Shown: positions 17,668-27,152, counted from the stretch's first letter. The stretch: 64,000 nt of DNA from Salana multivorans (GCF_003751805.1 NZ_RKHQ01000001.1:1736001-1800000); one strand, 5' to 3'. Numbers and translations are program-made. The notes: generated from the letters alone by a model not told the origin.

Positions 17668-18578
17668 GCGAGTCTGCAGTCGTGGAGCCGCTGCGTAGCG
17701 GCGGCCGGCGTCGGCGCGGGGCGGCGGTCGGCGAGCGCGCCGAGTCGGCCGCGTCGAGGCTGTCGTCGCCGTGGGCGTCCGGGATCGCGATCGTCATCGC
17801 GATCCTGTGGACGGTGCCGTCGTTCGGCCTGCTCGTCACGTCCTTCCGGCCACAGGTCGAGCTCTCCCGCTCGGGCTGGTGGCTCGGGCTGACCGGGCCG
17901 TTCACGCTGGACAACTACGAGGCGGCCCTGTCCGGGTCCGGTGGCCTCGGCAAGTTCTTCATCAACTCGATCGTCATCACGCTGCCGGCGGTGCTCATCC
18001 CGATCGCCATCGCGCTGCTCGCGGCCTACGCGTTCGCGTGGATCGAGTTCCCCGGGCGCAACGTCCTGTTCGTCGCGATCTTCGCGCTCCAGGTCGTGCC
18101 GATCCAGGTGGCGCTCGTCCCGCTGCTCAAGGCCTACAACCAGGCGGGGATCGGCGGGTCCTTCTGGACGGTGTGGATCTCCCACGCCATGTTCGGGCTG
18201 CCGCTGGCGATCTTCCTGCTGCACAACTTCATGAAGGACATCCCGCCGGCGCTCGTCGAGGCCGCGCGGGTGGACGGCGCCGGGCACGTGAAGATCTTCT
18301 TCCAGGTACTCCTGCCGCTGCTGGTCCCGGCGATCGCGTCGTTCGGGATCTTCCAGTTCCTGTGGGTGTGGAACGACCTGCTCGTCGGGCTCACGTTCAC
18401 CAACACGGAGTCGCGGCCGATCACGGTGGCGATCGCCGAGCTCGCCGGCTCGCGCGGGGGGCAGTGGCACCTGCTCACCGCGGGCGCGTTCATCTCGATG
18501 ATCGTCCCGATCGTCGTGTTCATCGCGCTGCAGCGCTACTTCGTGCGCGGTCTCCTCGCGGGTTCCGTCAAGGGGTAG
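17664..18578 (+). CDS. Alpha-glucoside-type ABC transporter permease (AglG-like)
   Basis: A 304-residue permease with a basic cytoplasmic N terminus, six membrane spans and the EAA loop EAARVDGAG near 200. It overlaps the previous gene by four bases and ends the operon in front of a strong hairpin. The energising ATPase must be encoded elsewhere. Confidence 0.92.
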   Translation: MSESAVVEPLRSGGRRRRGAAVGERAESAASRLSSPWASGIAIVIAILWTVPSFGLLVTSFRPQVELSRSGWWLGLTGPFTLDNYEAALSGSGGLGKFFINSIVITLPAVLIPIAIALLAAYAFAWIEFPGRNVLFVAIFALQVVPIQVALVPLLKAYNQAGIGGSFWTVWISHAMFGLPLAIFLLHNFMKDIPPALVEAARVDGAGHVKIFFQVLLPLLVPAIASFGIFQFLWVWNDLLVGLTFTNTESRPITVAIAELAGSRGGQWHLLTAGAFISMIVPIVVFIALQRYFVRGLLAGSVKG

Positions 18579-18606
18579 TCGCCGAGCGCGACCCCGCGCG
18601 GTCCGA

Positions 18607-18641
18607 GACGACCCCCGTGCCCTAGCTGCACGGGGGTCGTC
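18607..18641. terminator. Hairpin terminator after the second sugar operon
   Basis: A perfect 14-base stem (18607-18620 with 18628-18641) with a 7-base loop lies 28 bases after the permease stop and before the end of a convergent gene. There is no T-tract, as is common for GC-rich actinobacterial terminators, and it could act in both directions. Confidence 0.8.
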
Positions 18642-18722
18642 CCGCGTCTCGGGGTGGGGCGGTCGGACGGCGAGGGCCTGCCGGGAGCTCCAGGTCGGAG
18701 CGCGCCGGGAACGAGGCCGGCG

Positions 18723-21700
18723 TCAGGGGCCGACGATGCGCTGGAAGCCACCCAGATCCGCGAGGGCCTGCCCGTCGACGGGCAGCACGTCCGTCAGGCC
18801 GTGGGCGCGGATCACCACGGCCGCCCACTGGGCACGCGAGACGGCGACGTTGAGCCGGTTCCGGTCGAGGAGGAAGCCGAGCCCGCGCGCCACCTCCGCG
18901 CCCGAGGAGGCCGCGAGCGTCACGACGGCGACGACCGCCTCCTGCCCCTGGAACCGGTCGACCGTCCCCACGCGGACCGCGTCGAGGCGCGCCGCGTCGA
19001 GCATCGAGCGCACGAGCGACACCTGGGCGTTGTACGGCGCGACGACGAGCACGTCGTCCTGCCCGAGCGGTCGCTCGCGTGACCCGGCGGGGGAGGCGGG
19101 GTCCGTCCACGCGCGCCCGAGCAGGTCCCGCACGACGCGCACGACCTCGGCCGCCTCCTCGGGCGAGGCTGTCGCGTTGCCGTGGTGGTCGAGCACGATC
19201 GAGTGCACCCCGGGCGCGAGCCCCGCGAGCGAGCGCGTGTCCGTGACCGGCGCCGAGCCGAGCCGCCCGTCGTAGGACAGCTCCGACACGGCCCGGGTGA
19301 GCGCCGAGTGCATCCGCCAGGACCGCTCGAGGAAGTACCCGCGGTCCGCCGGCAGCGTGCGCGACCCGCCAGCCACCCACTCCAGCGCCGAGCTGTCGAC
19401 CGGCTCGGCGTGCACGCCCTGCGTCACCTGCGGGAGCTGCTGCGGGTCGCCGAGGAGCAGCAGGCGCAGCGCCGAGGTCGAGGCCGCGACCGCGTTTGCC
19501 AGGGCGAGCTGGCCGGCCTCGTCGACGACGAGGAGGTCGAGCTGCTTCTCGCCGACCCGGCGGCGGTTGGTCAGGTCCCAGAGCGTCCCGCCGAGCACGC
19601 AGCCGTCGCGGTAGCGCTCGAGGAACGCCGCCTGCTCGCCCTGCCGCAGCACCGTCCAGGCGCGCTCGGGCTCCCCGCGCACGTACTTCGCCACGCGCTC
19701 CGGGGGCACGCCGGCGCCTGTGACGATCTCGTCGAGCAGGTGCTCGACGACGGCGTGCGACTGGGCGACGACGCCGACGCGCCACCCGTGCTCCCGCACG
19801 AGCGCGCCGATGACGCGGGCGCCGACGTACGTCTTGCCCGTCCCCGGCGGACCCTGGACGGCGAGCACCGAGCGGTCGAGGGCCGCCGTCGCCGCGGTGA
19901 TCGCCGGGACGGGGTCGGCCGGGTCGGCGACGGGCAGCTCCGTCAGGCCCGACGCTGCCGACAGCCGCGGCAGCGCCCGACGCAGCAGATCGAGCCCCGC
20001 GTCCGGCCCGAGCTCGCCCCTGGCCTCGGCCACCCGCTCCGCCAGCGACACGATCGCCCGGTGGATGTTCGTCGTCGGGATGGGCGCGCCCGGGACGACC
20101 GCGACCGGCAGCGCGTCACCGACCCGCGCGACGAACGCGGCCGGGGCCGACTCCTCCAGCACCAGCGTCGCCACGTCCCCGTCCGTCGACGCCTCCGTGG
20201 CGCGCGCGGTCGTCGTGAGGTGGAGGGCGCCGGCCTCGGGTGCGATCCCCGGCACGTCCTGAGCGCGGTAGAGCAGGACGATGTCGCCCCAGCTCTCCGG
20301 CGTCGTGCCCGCCCCGAGGGTTCCGCGCACGCGCAGCTCACGCGCGAAACGCGTCCGCCGGGGCTCCCACGGACCCGCCGTCGTCCCCCGGGCCGGGCCA
20401 CCCGGGGCCACGCCGCCGTCGAGGGCTGGGTCGCCCGCGGCCGCGCCGCCGTCGAGCGTCAGGACGTCGCGCTGGTCGGCCCAGTAGTCGACGGGGAAGG
20501 CGAGCCGCTCGCCGTGCGCGCGCCAGTAGGGCAGCTCCTCGCGCTGGTGGTACTCGAGCGCGGCGCCGAGGAGTGCGAGGGCCTCGTGGTCGGCGTCGCG
20601 CGGCGCGGGCCCGGCCGCCGTGGCGAGCTGCCAGGCGAGGTGCCGCGTCGTGCGCCGGAGCGGGAACGGGAAGGTGCGCGGCGTCCCGTCCACGTCGTCC
20701 TCCTCCACGAGCGAGGACAGCGCGGGCGCACGCCGTCCGGCCGCGGGGGCGAGCGAGCGCAGCCACTCCAGGAGTCGCTTGGTCGAGACGCAGTCGAGCC
20801 GGTTGTACTCCTCGATCCGTCCGAGGAGCTCGTCGGCGCGCGCCGCCTCGTCGGGCGTTCCGGCCGCCCGGGCCGCGCACGCGGCGGCATAGACCTCGGT
20901 CGAGGCCGCGCCGTCGGCGAGACCGTCGGCGTCGCGCGTCCCGAGGTAGAGCGGCTCGAGCGACTTGAGCCCGTAGGAGGGCTGGGAGATCGCGAGCGTG
21001 TGCCGGACGACGGGGTAGAGATCGACGAAGACGCCGTCCCGCAGGAGCGCCGCGACCTCCCCGCGACCCACGTCGTGCCGCTCGGCCAGCCGCGTCAGCG
21101 CTTGGGGCTCATAGGCGGCGAAGTGGTAGACGTGCAGGTCGGGGTGGGCGCGACGGCGTTCGCGCAAGTAGGCGAGGAAGTCCTCGAGCGCCTGCTTCTC
21201 GGCGGCGCGGTCGTGCGCCCAGAACGCGAGGTAGTCCTCGCGGGCGTCGACGAGCCCGAACAGGTACTCCAGGCCGCCCTCGATCGCACCCGACTCCGTC
21301 CACAGGGGATCGCCCTCGAAGTCGAAGAACAGGTCGCCCTCGCTCGGTGCGGGCAGGAGCGAGAGGAGGTGGGCGTCGATCACCTCGTGCTCGACGAGCG
21401 TTCCGGGCGCCCCGGCGCGCTCGCCGTTGGCCTGGGTCAGCGCCTCGCGCGCGAGCTGGCCGCGCTGCAGCCGCGCCTGGCGGACGAGCCGCTCCTGCAC
21501 CGCCGGCTTGAGCGTCGGCAGGGGGCGCGTGAGCGTGGCGAGGTCGTCGATCGTGCGGACGCCCTCGGCCCACAGGCGCGTGCGCGTCAGCGTGCGGATG
21601 CCGTGGACGAGCGCGACGTCCCGCGTCAGCTCCACCTCCGGCCGGCAGGCGGCGCACCGGCCGCACGCGCGTCGCAGCACCTCGACGCCGGAGGACAGCT

Positions 21701-22481
21701 CGGCGAGGACGGCCAGCTCGGCCGGCTCGCCGAGCGGGTCGCCCCACTCGGCCCACGACGCCGGCCCCGCCAGCCCCTGGTGCGCGTCGAGCAGGGCCTC
21801 CACCGCGACGCGCTCCGCGCGGAACACCTCGATGAGGTCGGCGAGCCGGTGACCCGTCCGGGTGCCCGAGCCGTGGTGGATGACCACCTCGGGCGCGACC
21901 TCGAAGCCGAGCGCGAGGAGCTGGTCGGCGTACGCCGCGAGCTGCAGGAGGGCCGAGGCGCGCGAACGCTCGGTGAGCTTCGTGTCGACCACCTGCCACC
22001 GGTATCGCGGGGTCGCGTCGTCGCTCCCCGCGACGTCCTCGCGGACGAGGAAGTCGGCGCGCCCGGACAGGCGCCCGTCGAAGAACGTCGCCTGGAACAC
22101 CACGTCCGCGCCGTCGCGCAGCGCCGCGATCGTCTCCTCGCGGTCGGTGCCGAGGCCGTCCCGGTAGCGGCGCCGGCGCTCGTCGTCCGTCTCCCCGTCG
22201 ACCGGCGCGGACGCCTGACCGATGACGGCGACGCCGCCCGGCGCCCCGGGGACGTGCAGCCCGAACCGCTCGACGTACGCCGCGAGCACCCGCTCCTCGT
22301 GCGCCTCCCCGAGCCGGGCCGCGCGGCGCATCATCGGGTCGTCCGGCTCCTGGAGCTCCGGGGCGCGACCGAGCTTGGCGTCGAGCGTGCGCAGCAGCAG
22401 GTAGGGGCACCGCGCGGACTCGATGTCCGTCGGCGAGTAGACGATCGGCGACGCGACGTCGGCGGGGTCGAGGAGGAACAC
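18723..22481 (-). CDS. TM0106-family RecB-like nuclease fused to an SF1 helicase
   Basis: A 1252-residue multidomain protein. The N-terminal part is a RecB/Cas4-like PD-(D/E)XK nuclease: GRADFLV, VVDTKLT and the QLAAY motif are intact. Cys24 together with the CGRCAAC cluster near 272-278 gives four cysteines in the Cas4-style Fe-S arrangement. A predicted RNase H-like domain starts at DLFFDFEGDP (about 384). The C-terminal third is a superfamily 1 DNA helicase of the DNA2/UPF1 type with Walker A GPPGTGKT (about 875), DEAG (about 987), and late motifs TVDRFQGQE and NVAVSRAQ. A role in processing DNA ends is inferred from the domains. The start is GTG 22481, with a weak ribosome site. It is a single gene, convergent with the upstream sugar operon. 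Confidence 0.9.
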   Translation of the reverse strand: MFLLDPADVASPIVYSPTDIESARCPYLLLRTLDAKLGRAPELQEPDDPMMRRAARLGEAHEERVLAAYVERFGLHVPGAPGGVAVIGQASAPVDGETDDERRRRYRDGLGTDREETIAALRDGADVVFQATFFDGRLSGRADFLVREDVAGSDDATPRYRWQVVDTKLTERSRASALLQLAAYADQLLALGFEVAPEVVIHHGSGTRTGHRLADLIEVFRAERVAVEALLDAHQGLAGPASWAEWGDPLGEPAELAVLAELSSGVEVLRRACGRCAACRPEVELTRDVALVHGIRTLTRTRLWAEGVRTIDDLATLTRPLPTLKPAVQERLVRQARLQRGQLAREALTQANGERAGAPGTLVEHEVIDAHLLSLLPAPSEGDLFFDFEGDPLWTESGAIEGGLEYLFGLVDAREDYLAFWAHDRAAEKQALEDFLAYLRERRRAHPDLHVYHFAAYEPQALTRLAERHDVGRGEVAALLRDGVFVDLYPVVRHTLAISQPSYGLKSLEPLYLGTRDADGLADGAASTEVYAAACAARAAGTPDEAARADELLGRIEEYNRLDCVSTKRLLEWLRSLAPAAGRRAPALSSLVEEDDVDGTPRTFPFPLRRTTRHLAWQLATAAGPAPRDADHEALALLGAALEYHQREELPYWRAHGERLAFPVDYWADQRDVLTLDGGAAAGDPALDGGVAPGGPARGTTAGPWEPRRTRFARELRVRGTLGAGTTPESWGDIVLLYRAQDVPGIAPEAGALHLTTTARATEASTDGDVATLVLEESAPAAFVARVGDALPVAVVPGAPIPTTNIHRAIVSLAERVAEARGELGPDAGLDLLRRALPRLSAASGLTELPVADPADPVPAITAATAALDRSVLAVQGPPGTGKTYVGARVIGALVREHGWRVGVVAQSHAVVEHLLDEIVTGAGVPPERVAKYVRGEPERAWTVLRQGEQAAFLERYRDGCVLGGTLWDLTNRRRVGEKQLDLLVVDEAGQLALANAVAASTSALRLLLLGDPQQLPQVTQGVHAEPVDSSALEWVAGGSRTLPADRGYFLERSWRMHSALTRAVSELSYDGRLGSAPVTDTRSLAGLAPGVHSIVLDHHGNATASPEEAAEVVRVVRDLLGRAWTDPASPAGSRERPLGQDDVLVVAPYNAQVSLVRSMLDAARLDAVRVGTVDRFQGQEAVVAVVTLAASSGAEVARGLGFLLDRNRLNVAVSRAQWAAVVIRAHGLTDVLPVDGQALADLGGFQRIVGP

Positions 22482-22631
22482 GTGAGCACGGTATCCCCGG
22501 ACACCGACATCGGCCCGAGCCCCTGTGGACGGCGCCCGTCGTCGCCCCCGACGTCTTTGCCTGCACTCATGGTCGAGTTCGGCGGCCCTATACGTTGCTT
22601 TTCACCGGTTTGGGCAGTCATGCTGGCCGAC

Positions 22632-23882
22632 ATGACCTCCCCAGAGCCGGGCGCGGGTTCCCCGACTCCGGAGGAACTCACCGGCGCCCCCAGCACGAAC
22701 GGTGCCCCCGACCCGCTGGCCGCGGCGAGTACCGCGAGCCCCCGCCGCGTCCCCGAGCACGTCCCGGACTCCCCGAACCTGCCCGACCCCACCCCCAACC
22801 CGAGCGCCGAGGGGCTGCGGACGGCCGCGTCGTCCGCCGACGTCCGGCGCTGGCGCGGCTACCTCACCGCCGAGCGCGCCGAGGCGGCGGTCTACCGCGA
22901 CCTCGCCAGCCGCCGCGAGGGCGAGGAGCGCGACATCCTCCTCGCGCTCGCCGAGGCCGAGAAGCGGCACGAGCGGCACTGGCTCGACCTCCTCGGGCCC
23001 GCGGGCGCCAAGCCCACCCGTCTGCCGATCCGCACCCGCGTCCTCGGCTGGTTCGCCCGCCGGTTCGGCTCCGTCTTCGTCCTCGCCCTGGTCCAGCGCG
23101 CCGAGACCCGGTCGGAGTACGCGACCGAGCGTGACGCCACGCCCCAGATGGTCGCGGACGAGCGCATCCACGCCGAGGTCGTCCGGACGCTGGCGGCCCG
23201 CGGGCGGGCCTCGATGTCGGGCGGCTTCCGCGCCGCCGTCTTCGGGATGAACGACGGTCTCGTCTCCAACCTCGCTCTCGTCCTCGGGATCGGTGCGACG
23301 GGGGTCGCCCCCGGCGTCGTCCTCGTCACCGGTCTGGCCGGCCTCCTGGCCGGCGCGCTCTCGATGGGTGCGGGCGAGTACGTGAGCGTCCGGTCCCAGC
23401 GCGAGCTGCTCGAGGCGTCGACCCCCGACCCGCTCGCCCGCACGATGTACCCCCACCTCGACATCGACGACAACGAGCTCGCCCTCGTCTACCGCGCGCG
23501 CGGCGAGTCGCCGCAGGACGCCCGCATCCACGCCGAGCGCTCGATCCGCAACTACCGGCCCGACGCGGTCCAGCCGCGTCACCTCACCGGTGAGTACGAG
23601 GAGATCGGCTCGCCGTGGACCGCGGCGTTCTCCAGCTTCGGCCTGTTCGCTGCCGGGGCGATCATCCCGGTGCTGCCCTACCTGTTCGGCATGTCGGGAC
23701 TGCCGGCGGTGTTCCTCGCCGCCGGGCTGGTCGGTGTCGCGCTGCTCGTGACGGGCGGGATCGTCGGCATCCTCTCCGGCGGTCCGCCGCTGCGCCGCGG
23801 CCTGCGTCAGCTCGCGATCGGCTGGGGTGCCGCCGCCGTCACCTACCTGCTCGGCCTCGCCTTCGGGACGACCGTCACCTGA
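22632..23882 (+). CDS. Ferritin-like domain fused to a VIT1/CCC1-type metal transporter
   Basis: About 416 residues. A Pro/Ser-rich N-terminal 60 residues precedes a ferritin/rubrerythrin-like helical bundle with metal-ligand-type Glu and EKRHERHW/ERIHAEV motifs (about 75-190). The C-terminal half is a VIT1-family membrane domain with the signature FGMNDGLVSNLALV and about five hydrophobic helices. Related fusions (MbfA in alpha-proteobacteria) export iron or manganese across the membrane, so a metal-detoxifying role is likely. The start is uncertain: ATG 22632 is used, with in-frame ATGs at 22620 and 22569; none has a strong ribosome site. TATACG near 22590 may be a -10. Confidence 0.85.
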   Translation: MTSPEPGAGSPTPEELTGAPSTNGAPDPLAAASTASPRRVPEHVPDSPNLPDPTPNPSAEGLRTAASSADVRRWRGYLTAERAEAAVYRDLASRREGEERDILLALAEAEKRHERHWLDLLGPAGAKPTRLPIRTRVLGWFARRFGSVFVLALVQRAETRSEYATERDATPQMVADERIHAEVVRTLAARGRASMSGGFRAAVFGMNDGLVSNLALVLGIGATGVAPGVVLVTGLAGLLAGALSMGAGEYVSVRSQRELLEASTPDPLARTMYPHLDIDDNELALVYRARGESPQDARIHAERSIRNYRPDAVQPRHLTGEYEEIGSPWTAAFSSFGLFAAGAIIPVLPYLFGMSGLPAVFLAAGLVGVALLVTGGIVGILSGGPPLRRGLRQLAIGWGAAAVTYLLGLAFGTTVT

Positions 23883-23952
23883 CGACGCGGCGGCCCGCGG
23901 TCTCGGTCAGCGGAATCGCGAGACGACGGAGCGATCCCGCCCGCGGCTGAAC

Positions 23953-23958
23953 TAGCGT
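23953..23958 (+). promoter_or_regulatory. -10 element of a leaderless promoter
   Basis: TAGCGT lies 6 bases before the GTG start at 23965, so transcription should begin at or next to the start codon. No ribosome site is present. The same geometry is seen before several other genes of the window. Confidence 0.65.
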
Positions 23959-23964
23959 GCTGGG

Positions 23965-25320
23965 GTGCCCCGATTGCTCGTCGACACCCGCCCGCTGCGG
24001 GCGTCGCCGGCGTACGCGCGGCTGTGGTGGGGGCTCGGGCTCTCCCAGATCGGCGCGCAGGTCACGGTCATGGCCGTCGGGCTGGAGGTCTACCACCTCA
24101 CCGGCTCGACGTTCGCGGTCGGGCTGCTCGGGATCTTCGCCCTCGTCCCGACGATCCTGCTCGGCCTGTACGGCGGCGCGCTCGCCGACGCGTTCGACCG
24201 GAAGAAGGTCGCGCTGGCCGCGGCGGGCGTCACCGTCGTCGGCACCGGCGGTCTCGTGCTGCACTCGATCCTCGGGCTCACCTCGACGGTCGTCCTCTAC
24301 GTGCTCGCGGCCGTCACGGCGGCGGGGGCCTCGATGTCGGCGCCCGTGCGGATGGCGATCATCCCGCGGCTCGTCGGGAACGACCTGCTGCCGGCGGCGA
24401 ACGCGCTCGGGACGATGACGGGGTCGATCGCGCTCACGGTCGGACCGATGCTCGGCGGCTTCCTCGCGGCGTTCGTCGGCTACGGCTGGACCTACACGGT
24501 CGACCTCGCCCTGTTCATGTTCGCGCTCTACGCGCTGGTCCGACTGCCGCCGATGCCGCCCGAGCGGGCCACCGTCGGGCACCACACGAACGACGCCGGT
24601 GACGCGGGTGACGTGAGTGAGGTCGCCGACGCGGCCGACGAGCCCAGCCGGCGGGTCGGGTTCCGGGCGGTGTGGGAGGGGTTCCGGTTCCTCGCCGACC
24701 GGCCGAACATCCGGATGACGTTCGTGCTCGACATCGTCGCCATGGTGACGGCGATGCCGCGCGTGCTCTTCCCCGCGGTCGGTGCCGTCCTCATCGGGGG
24801 CGGCGAGACGACGGCCGGGCAGCTCACCGCCGCCATCGCGATCGGCTCGCTGCTGGCCAGCGCGTTCTCCGGCGGCCTTACGCGGGTGCGTCGGCAGGGC
24901 GTCGCGATCGTCGTGGCCATCGTGGCGTTCGGCCTGTGCACGAGCGCGTTCGGCATCGTGCTGCTCCTGCTCGGGCGGTCCTCGGGCGAGCGGCCGGGGG
25001 TCGTGGTGTGGGGGCTCGTCGTCGGCGGGCTGTGCCTCGTGGGTGCCGGTGCGTGCGACGCGATCTCCGCCGTGTTCCGCCAGACCGTGCTCCAGGCCGC
25101 GACGCCGGACCACCTGCGCGGGCGGCTGCAGGGGATCTTCATCGTCGTCGTCACCGGTGGGCCGCGGCTCGGCGACCTCGTGCTCGGCGGTTCGGCCGAG
25201 CGGTTCGGCGAGGCGCTGACGGCGTTCGGCGGCGGGCTCGCCTGCGTCGCGATCGTGCTCGCGCTCGCGGCCTGGCAGCGGGGCTTCCTGCGCTACGACG
25301 CGCGGCACCCGACGCCCTGA
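23965..25320 (+). CDS. MFS transporter, EntS-like exporter
   Basis: A 451-residue major facilitator protein with about twelve hydrophobic segments and the loop motif GALADAFDRKK between helices 2 and 3. A charged cytoplasmic loop with a run of Asp/Gly lies near the middle. The layout (GLGLSQIGAQ near the start) resembles the enterobactin exporter/EntS branch of MFS; the cargo is unknown. GTG 23965 has a TANNNT element 6 bases ahead and no ribosome site, so the mRNA is probably leaderless. Confidence 0.85.
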   Translation: MPRLLVDTRPLRASPAYARLWWGLGLSQIGAQVTVMAVGLEVYHLTGSTFAVGLLGIFALVPTILLGLYGGALADAFDRKKVALAAAGVTVVGTGGLVLHSILGLTSTVVLYVLAAVTAAGASMSAPVRMAIIPRLVGNDLLPAANALGTMTGSIALTVGPMLGGFLAAFVGYGWTYTVDLALFMFALYALVRLPPMPPERATVGHHTNDAGDAGDVSEVADAADEPSRRVGFRAVWEGFRFLADRPNIRMTFVLDIVAMVTAMPRVLFPAVGAVLIGGGETTAGQLTAAIAIGSLLASAFSGGLTRVRRQGVAIVVAIVAFGLCTSAFGIVLLLLGRSSGERPGVVVWGLVVGGLCLVGAGACDAISAVFRQTVLQAATPDHLRGRLQGIFIVVVTGGPRLGDLVLGGSAERFGEALTAFGGGLACVAIVLALAAWQRGFLRYDARHPTP

Positions 25321-25402
25321 CGGCTCGCCCCGACGACCCGCGAGGACGGCCCGCGGCGACGACCCGCGGGGTGCCGGGAACACCCCCGCTGCTGACAGCC
25401 GC

Positions 25403-25417
25403 TCCGCCCTGGGCAGC
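25403..25417. promoter_or_regulatory. Candidate PopR-type palindrome upstream of the clpP pair
   Basis: TCCGCC-CTG-GGCAGC lies 41 bases before the first clpP start. As I recall, the Streptomyces PopR site upstream of clpP3 is TCTGCC-N3-GGCAGA; this copy differs by one base in each arm. A similar palindrome lies upstream of the popR-like gene at 27192-27208. Binding is inferred. Confidence 0.5.
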
Positions 25418-25458
25418 GTGGACCTGCTCGCCCGGCGACCCGGCGTCAGGATCGCCAC

Positions 25459-26109
25459 ATGAGCGAGACCTCCTCCCCTCCCGTGTTCTCCGAGTCCGTC
25501 CGGCGCGAGCTGTTCGAGCGCCGGGTCCTGGTGCTCGACGGCCCCCTCGACGACGACAACGGAACGCTGCTCGCCACCCAGCTCGTCGCGCTCGCCGCCG
25601 CAGACCCGGTGAGCGACATCGCGCTGTGGATCCACTCACCGGGCGGGTCGGTCCCCGCGATGCTGGCCATCCGCGACCTCATCCGACTCGTCCCCAACGA
25701 CGTCTCGACGCTCGCGCTCGGCATCGCCTACAGCGCGGGGCAGTTCCTCCTGACCTCGGGCACGCCGGGCAAGCGCCGGGCGCTGCCGCACGCCCGCGTC
25801 CTCATGCACCAGGGCTCGGCCGGCATCGGCGGCTCGACCGTCGACGTCGAGCTCCAGGCCGACGACCTGCGGCACACCCGCGACACGGTCCTGCGGCTGA
25901 CCAGCGAGGACACCGGCCAGCCGGTCGAGAGGGTCTACGAGGACTCCCTGCACGACCACTGGTACACGGCCCAGGAGGCGAGGGAGTACGGCTTCGTCGA
26001 CGCGATCGTGACGAGCTTCGACGAGGTCGTGCCGCCCGTCACCGGTCGGACGGCCGGCTTCGGGGTGTCAACGGCGCCGGCGGCTGCGCGGGGCGGTGAC
26101 GTGGCATGA
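25459..26109 (+). CDS. clpP: ClpP-type protease subunit with intact active site
   Basis: A 216-residue ATP-dependent Clp protease proteolytic subunit. The nucleophile Ser92 lies in AYSAGQFLL and His117 in HARVLMHQ; an Asp in the [12 protein letters not shown] segment should complete the triad. The oxyanion segment HSPGGSV (59-65) is present. The C-terminal 25 residues (Thr/Ala/Gly-rich) have no match to the family core. It overlaps the next gene by ATGA, so the two subunits are probably made together and may form a mixed barrel. The pair faces a PopR/ClgR-like regulator, an arrangement recalling Streptomyces clpP3-clpP4/popR rather than the housekeeping clpP1P2-clpX locus. Confidence 0.9.
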   Translation: MSETSSPPVFSESVRRELFERRVLVLDGPLDDDNGTLLATQLVALAAADPVSDIALWIHSPGGSVPAMLAIRDLIRLVPNDVSTLALGIAYSAGQFLLTSGTPGKRRALPHARVLMHQGSAGIGGSTVDVELQADDLRHTRDTVLRLTSEDTGQPVERVYEDSLHDHWYTAQEAREYGFVDAIVTSFDEVVPPVTGRTAGFGVSTAPAAARGGDVA

Positions 26110-26699
26110 GCGGCAGCTACACGATCCCCAACGTCCTGTCCCGCGACCCGCGCGGCGACCGGATCATGGACGTCTACTCCCACCTGCTGACCGAGCGGAT
26201 CATCTACCTCGGCACGGCGATCGACGCGGGTGTCGCGAACACCGTCATCGCGCAGCTGCTCCACCTGGAGTCCGCGAGCCCCGACACCGAGATCCAGGTC
26301 TACATCAACTCCGACGGCGGCGATCCCAGCGCGATGCTGGCGATCTACGACACCATTCGGTACGTCCGCTCCGACGTCGCGACCACGTGCGTCGGCCAGG
26401 CGGTCGGCGTCGGCGCCGTGCTCCTGGCCTCGGGAACGGCCGGCCGGAGATCGGCCCTCCCGCACGCGCGCGTCGTCCTGCACCAGCCGAGCAGCTCCGG
26501 CCGCCGCGGGACGATCCCCGACCTCATCCTCCAGGCCGACGAGGCCGTGCGGATCCGCGCCGAGCTCGAGCTGGTCCTCGCCCGGCACACCGGTCAGGAC
26601 GTGGAGCGGCTCCGGGCGGACACCGACCACGACCGGGTCTTCACCGCGGCCGAGGCGGTGTCGTACGGACTGCTCGACCACGTCATCGAGCAGCGGTGA
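26106..26699 (+). CDS. ClpP-like subunit lacking the catalytic serine
   Basis: A 197-residue ClpP-family protein of normal length. Its nucleophile segment reads [11 protein letters not shown] (97-107): Gly101 stands where active ClpPs have Ser (GQAASMGA). The His region (HARVVLHQ, His126) and the Asp region ([14 protein letters not shown]) are retained, so the subunit should fold and assemble but not cleave. This resembles cyanobacterial and plastid ClpR. Its start overlaps the previous, active clpP stop by four bases, so stoichiometric mixed rings are likely. It ends 24 bases from the end of the convergent popR-like gene. Confidence 0.88.
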   Translation: MSGSYTIPNVLSRDPRGDRIMDVYSHLLTERIIYLGTAIDAGVANTVIAQLLHLESASPDTEIQVYINSDGGDPSAMLAIYDTIRYVRSDVATTCVGQAVGVGAVLLASGTAGRRSALPHARVVLHQPSSSGRRGTIPDLILQADEAVRIRAELELVLARHTGQDVERLRADTDHDRVFTAAEAVSYGLLDHVIEQR

Positions 26700-26723
26700 G
26701 CTGCGACGCCGGTGTCCTCGAGG

Positions 26724-27152
26724 CTAGGCCGCGAGGAGGAACGCGCCGGGGGAGGACGACGGCGCCTGCTGCGTCCGGGCGCGCAGCCGCGTCGTGTACG
26801 TCGTGTCGGGGTGCGTCGCAGTGAGCCGGGCCGCGTCGCGTCGCCGGTCCTCCTCGCGCAGGGTCGTCGCGACCGAGCCGGCCAGGTCGCCGAGCGAGAG
26901 GCCGAGGGCGCCCGCGACCGCGTCGATCATCTCGGAGGACGGGTCCTTGACCCCGCGCTCGATCTCCGACAGGTACTGCGGTGAGATGCCGGCGCTGGCG
27001 GCCGTGTCGCCGAGGGTCTCGCCGCGCTCCCGTCGCCGTCGCCGGAGCTCCTCACCGAGCAGGTGACGCCACAGCGGCAGGGGGCGCGGGTCGCGTCGCG
27101 GTGCGGCGGTCGTCGTGCTGGGGGCGGTCGACTCGTGCGGTGCTCCGGCCAT
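26724..27152 (-). CDS. XRE-family regulator, PopR/ClgR-like
   Basis: A 142-residue DNA-binding protein. The XRE helix-turn-helix (about 33-90) contains LGDTAASAGISPQYLSEIER, close to the ClgR/PopR pattern. The protein ends in LLAA. In Streptomyces, PopR activates the clpP3-clpP4 operon and is itself degraded by ClpP through its two C-terminal alanines; the location beside a clpP pair and the Ala-Ala end fit that logic. The start ATG 27152 is preceded by TACCAT 5 bases upstream, so the message may be leaderless. A perfect palindrome 40 bases upstream suggests autoregulation. Confidence 0.8.
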   Translation of the reverse strand: MAGAPHESTAPSTTTAAPRRDPRPLPLWRHLLGEELRRRRRERGETLGDTAASAGISPQYLSEIERGVKDPSSEMIDAVAGALGLSLGDLAGSVATTLREEDRRRDAARLTATHPDTTYTTRLRARTQQAPSSSPGAFLLAA

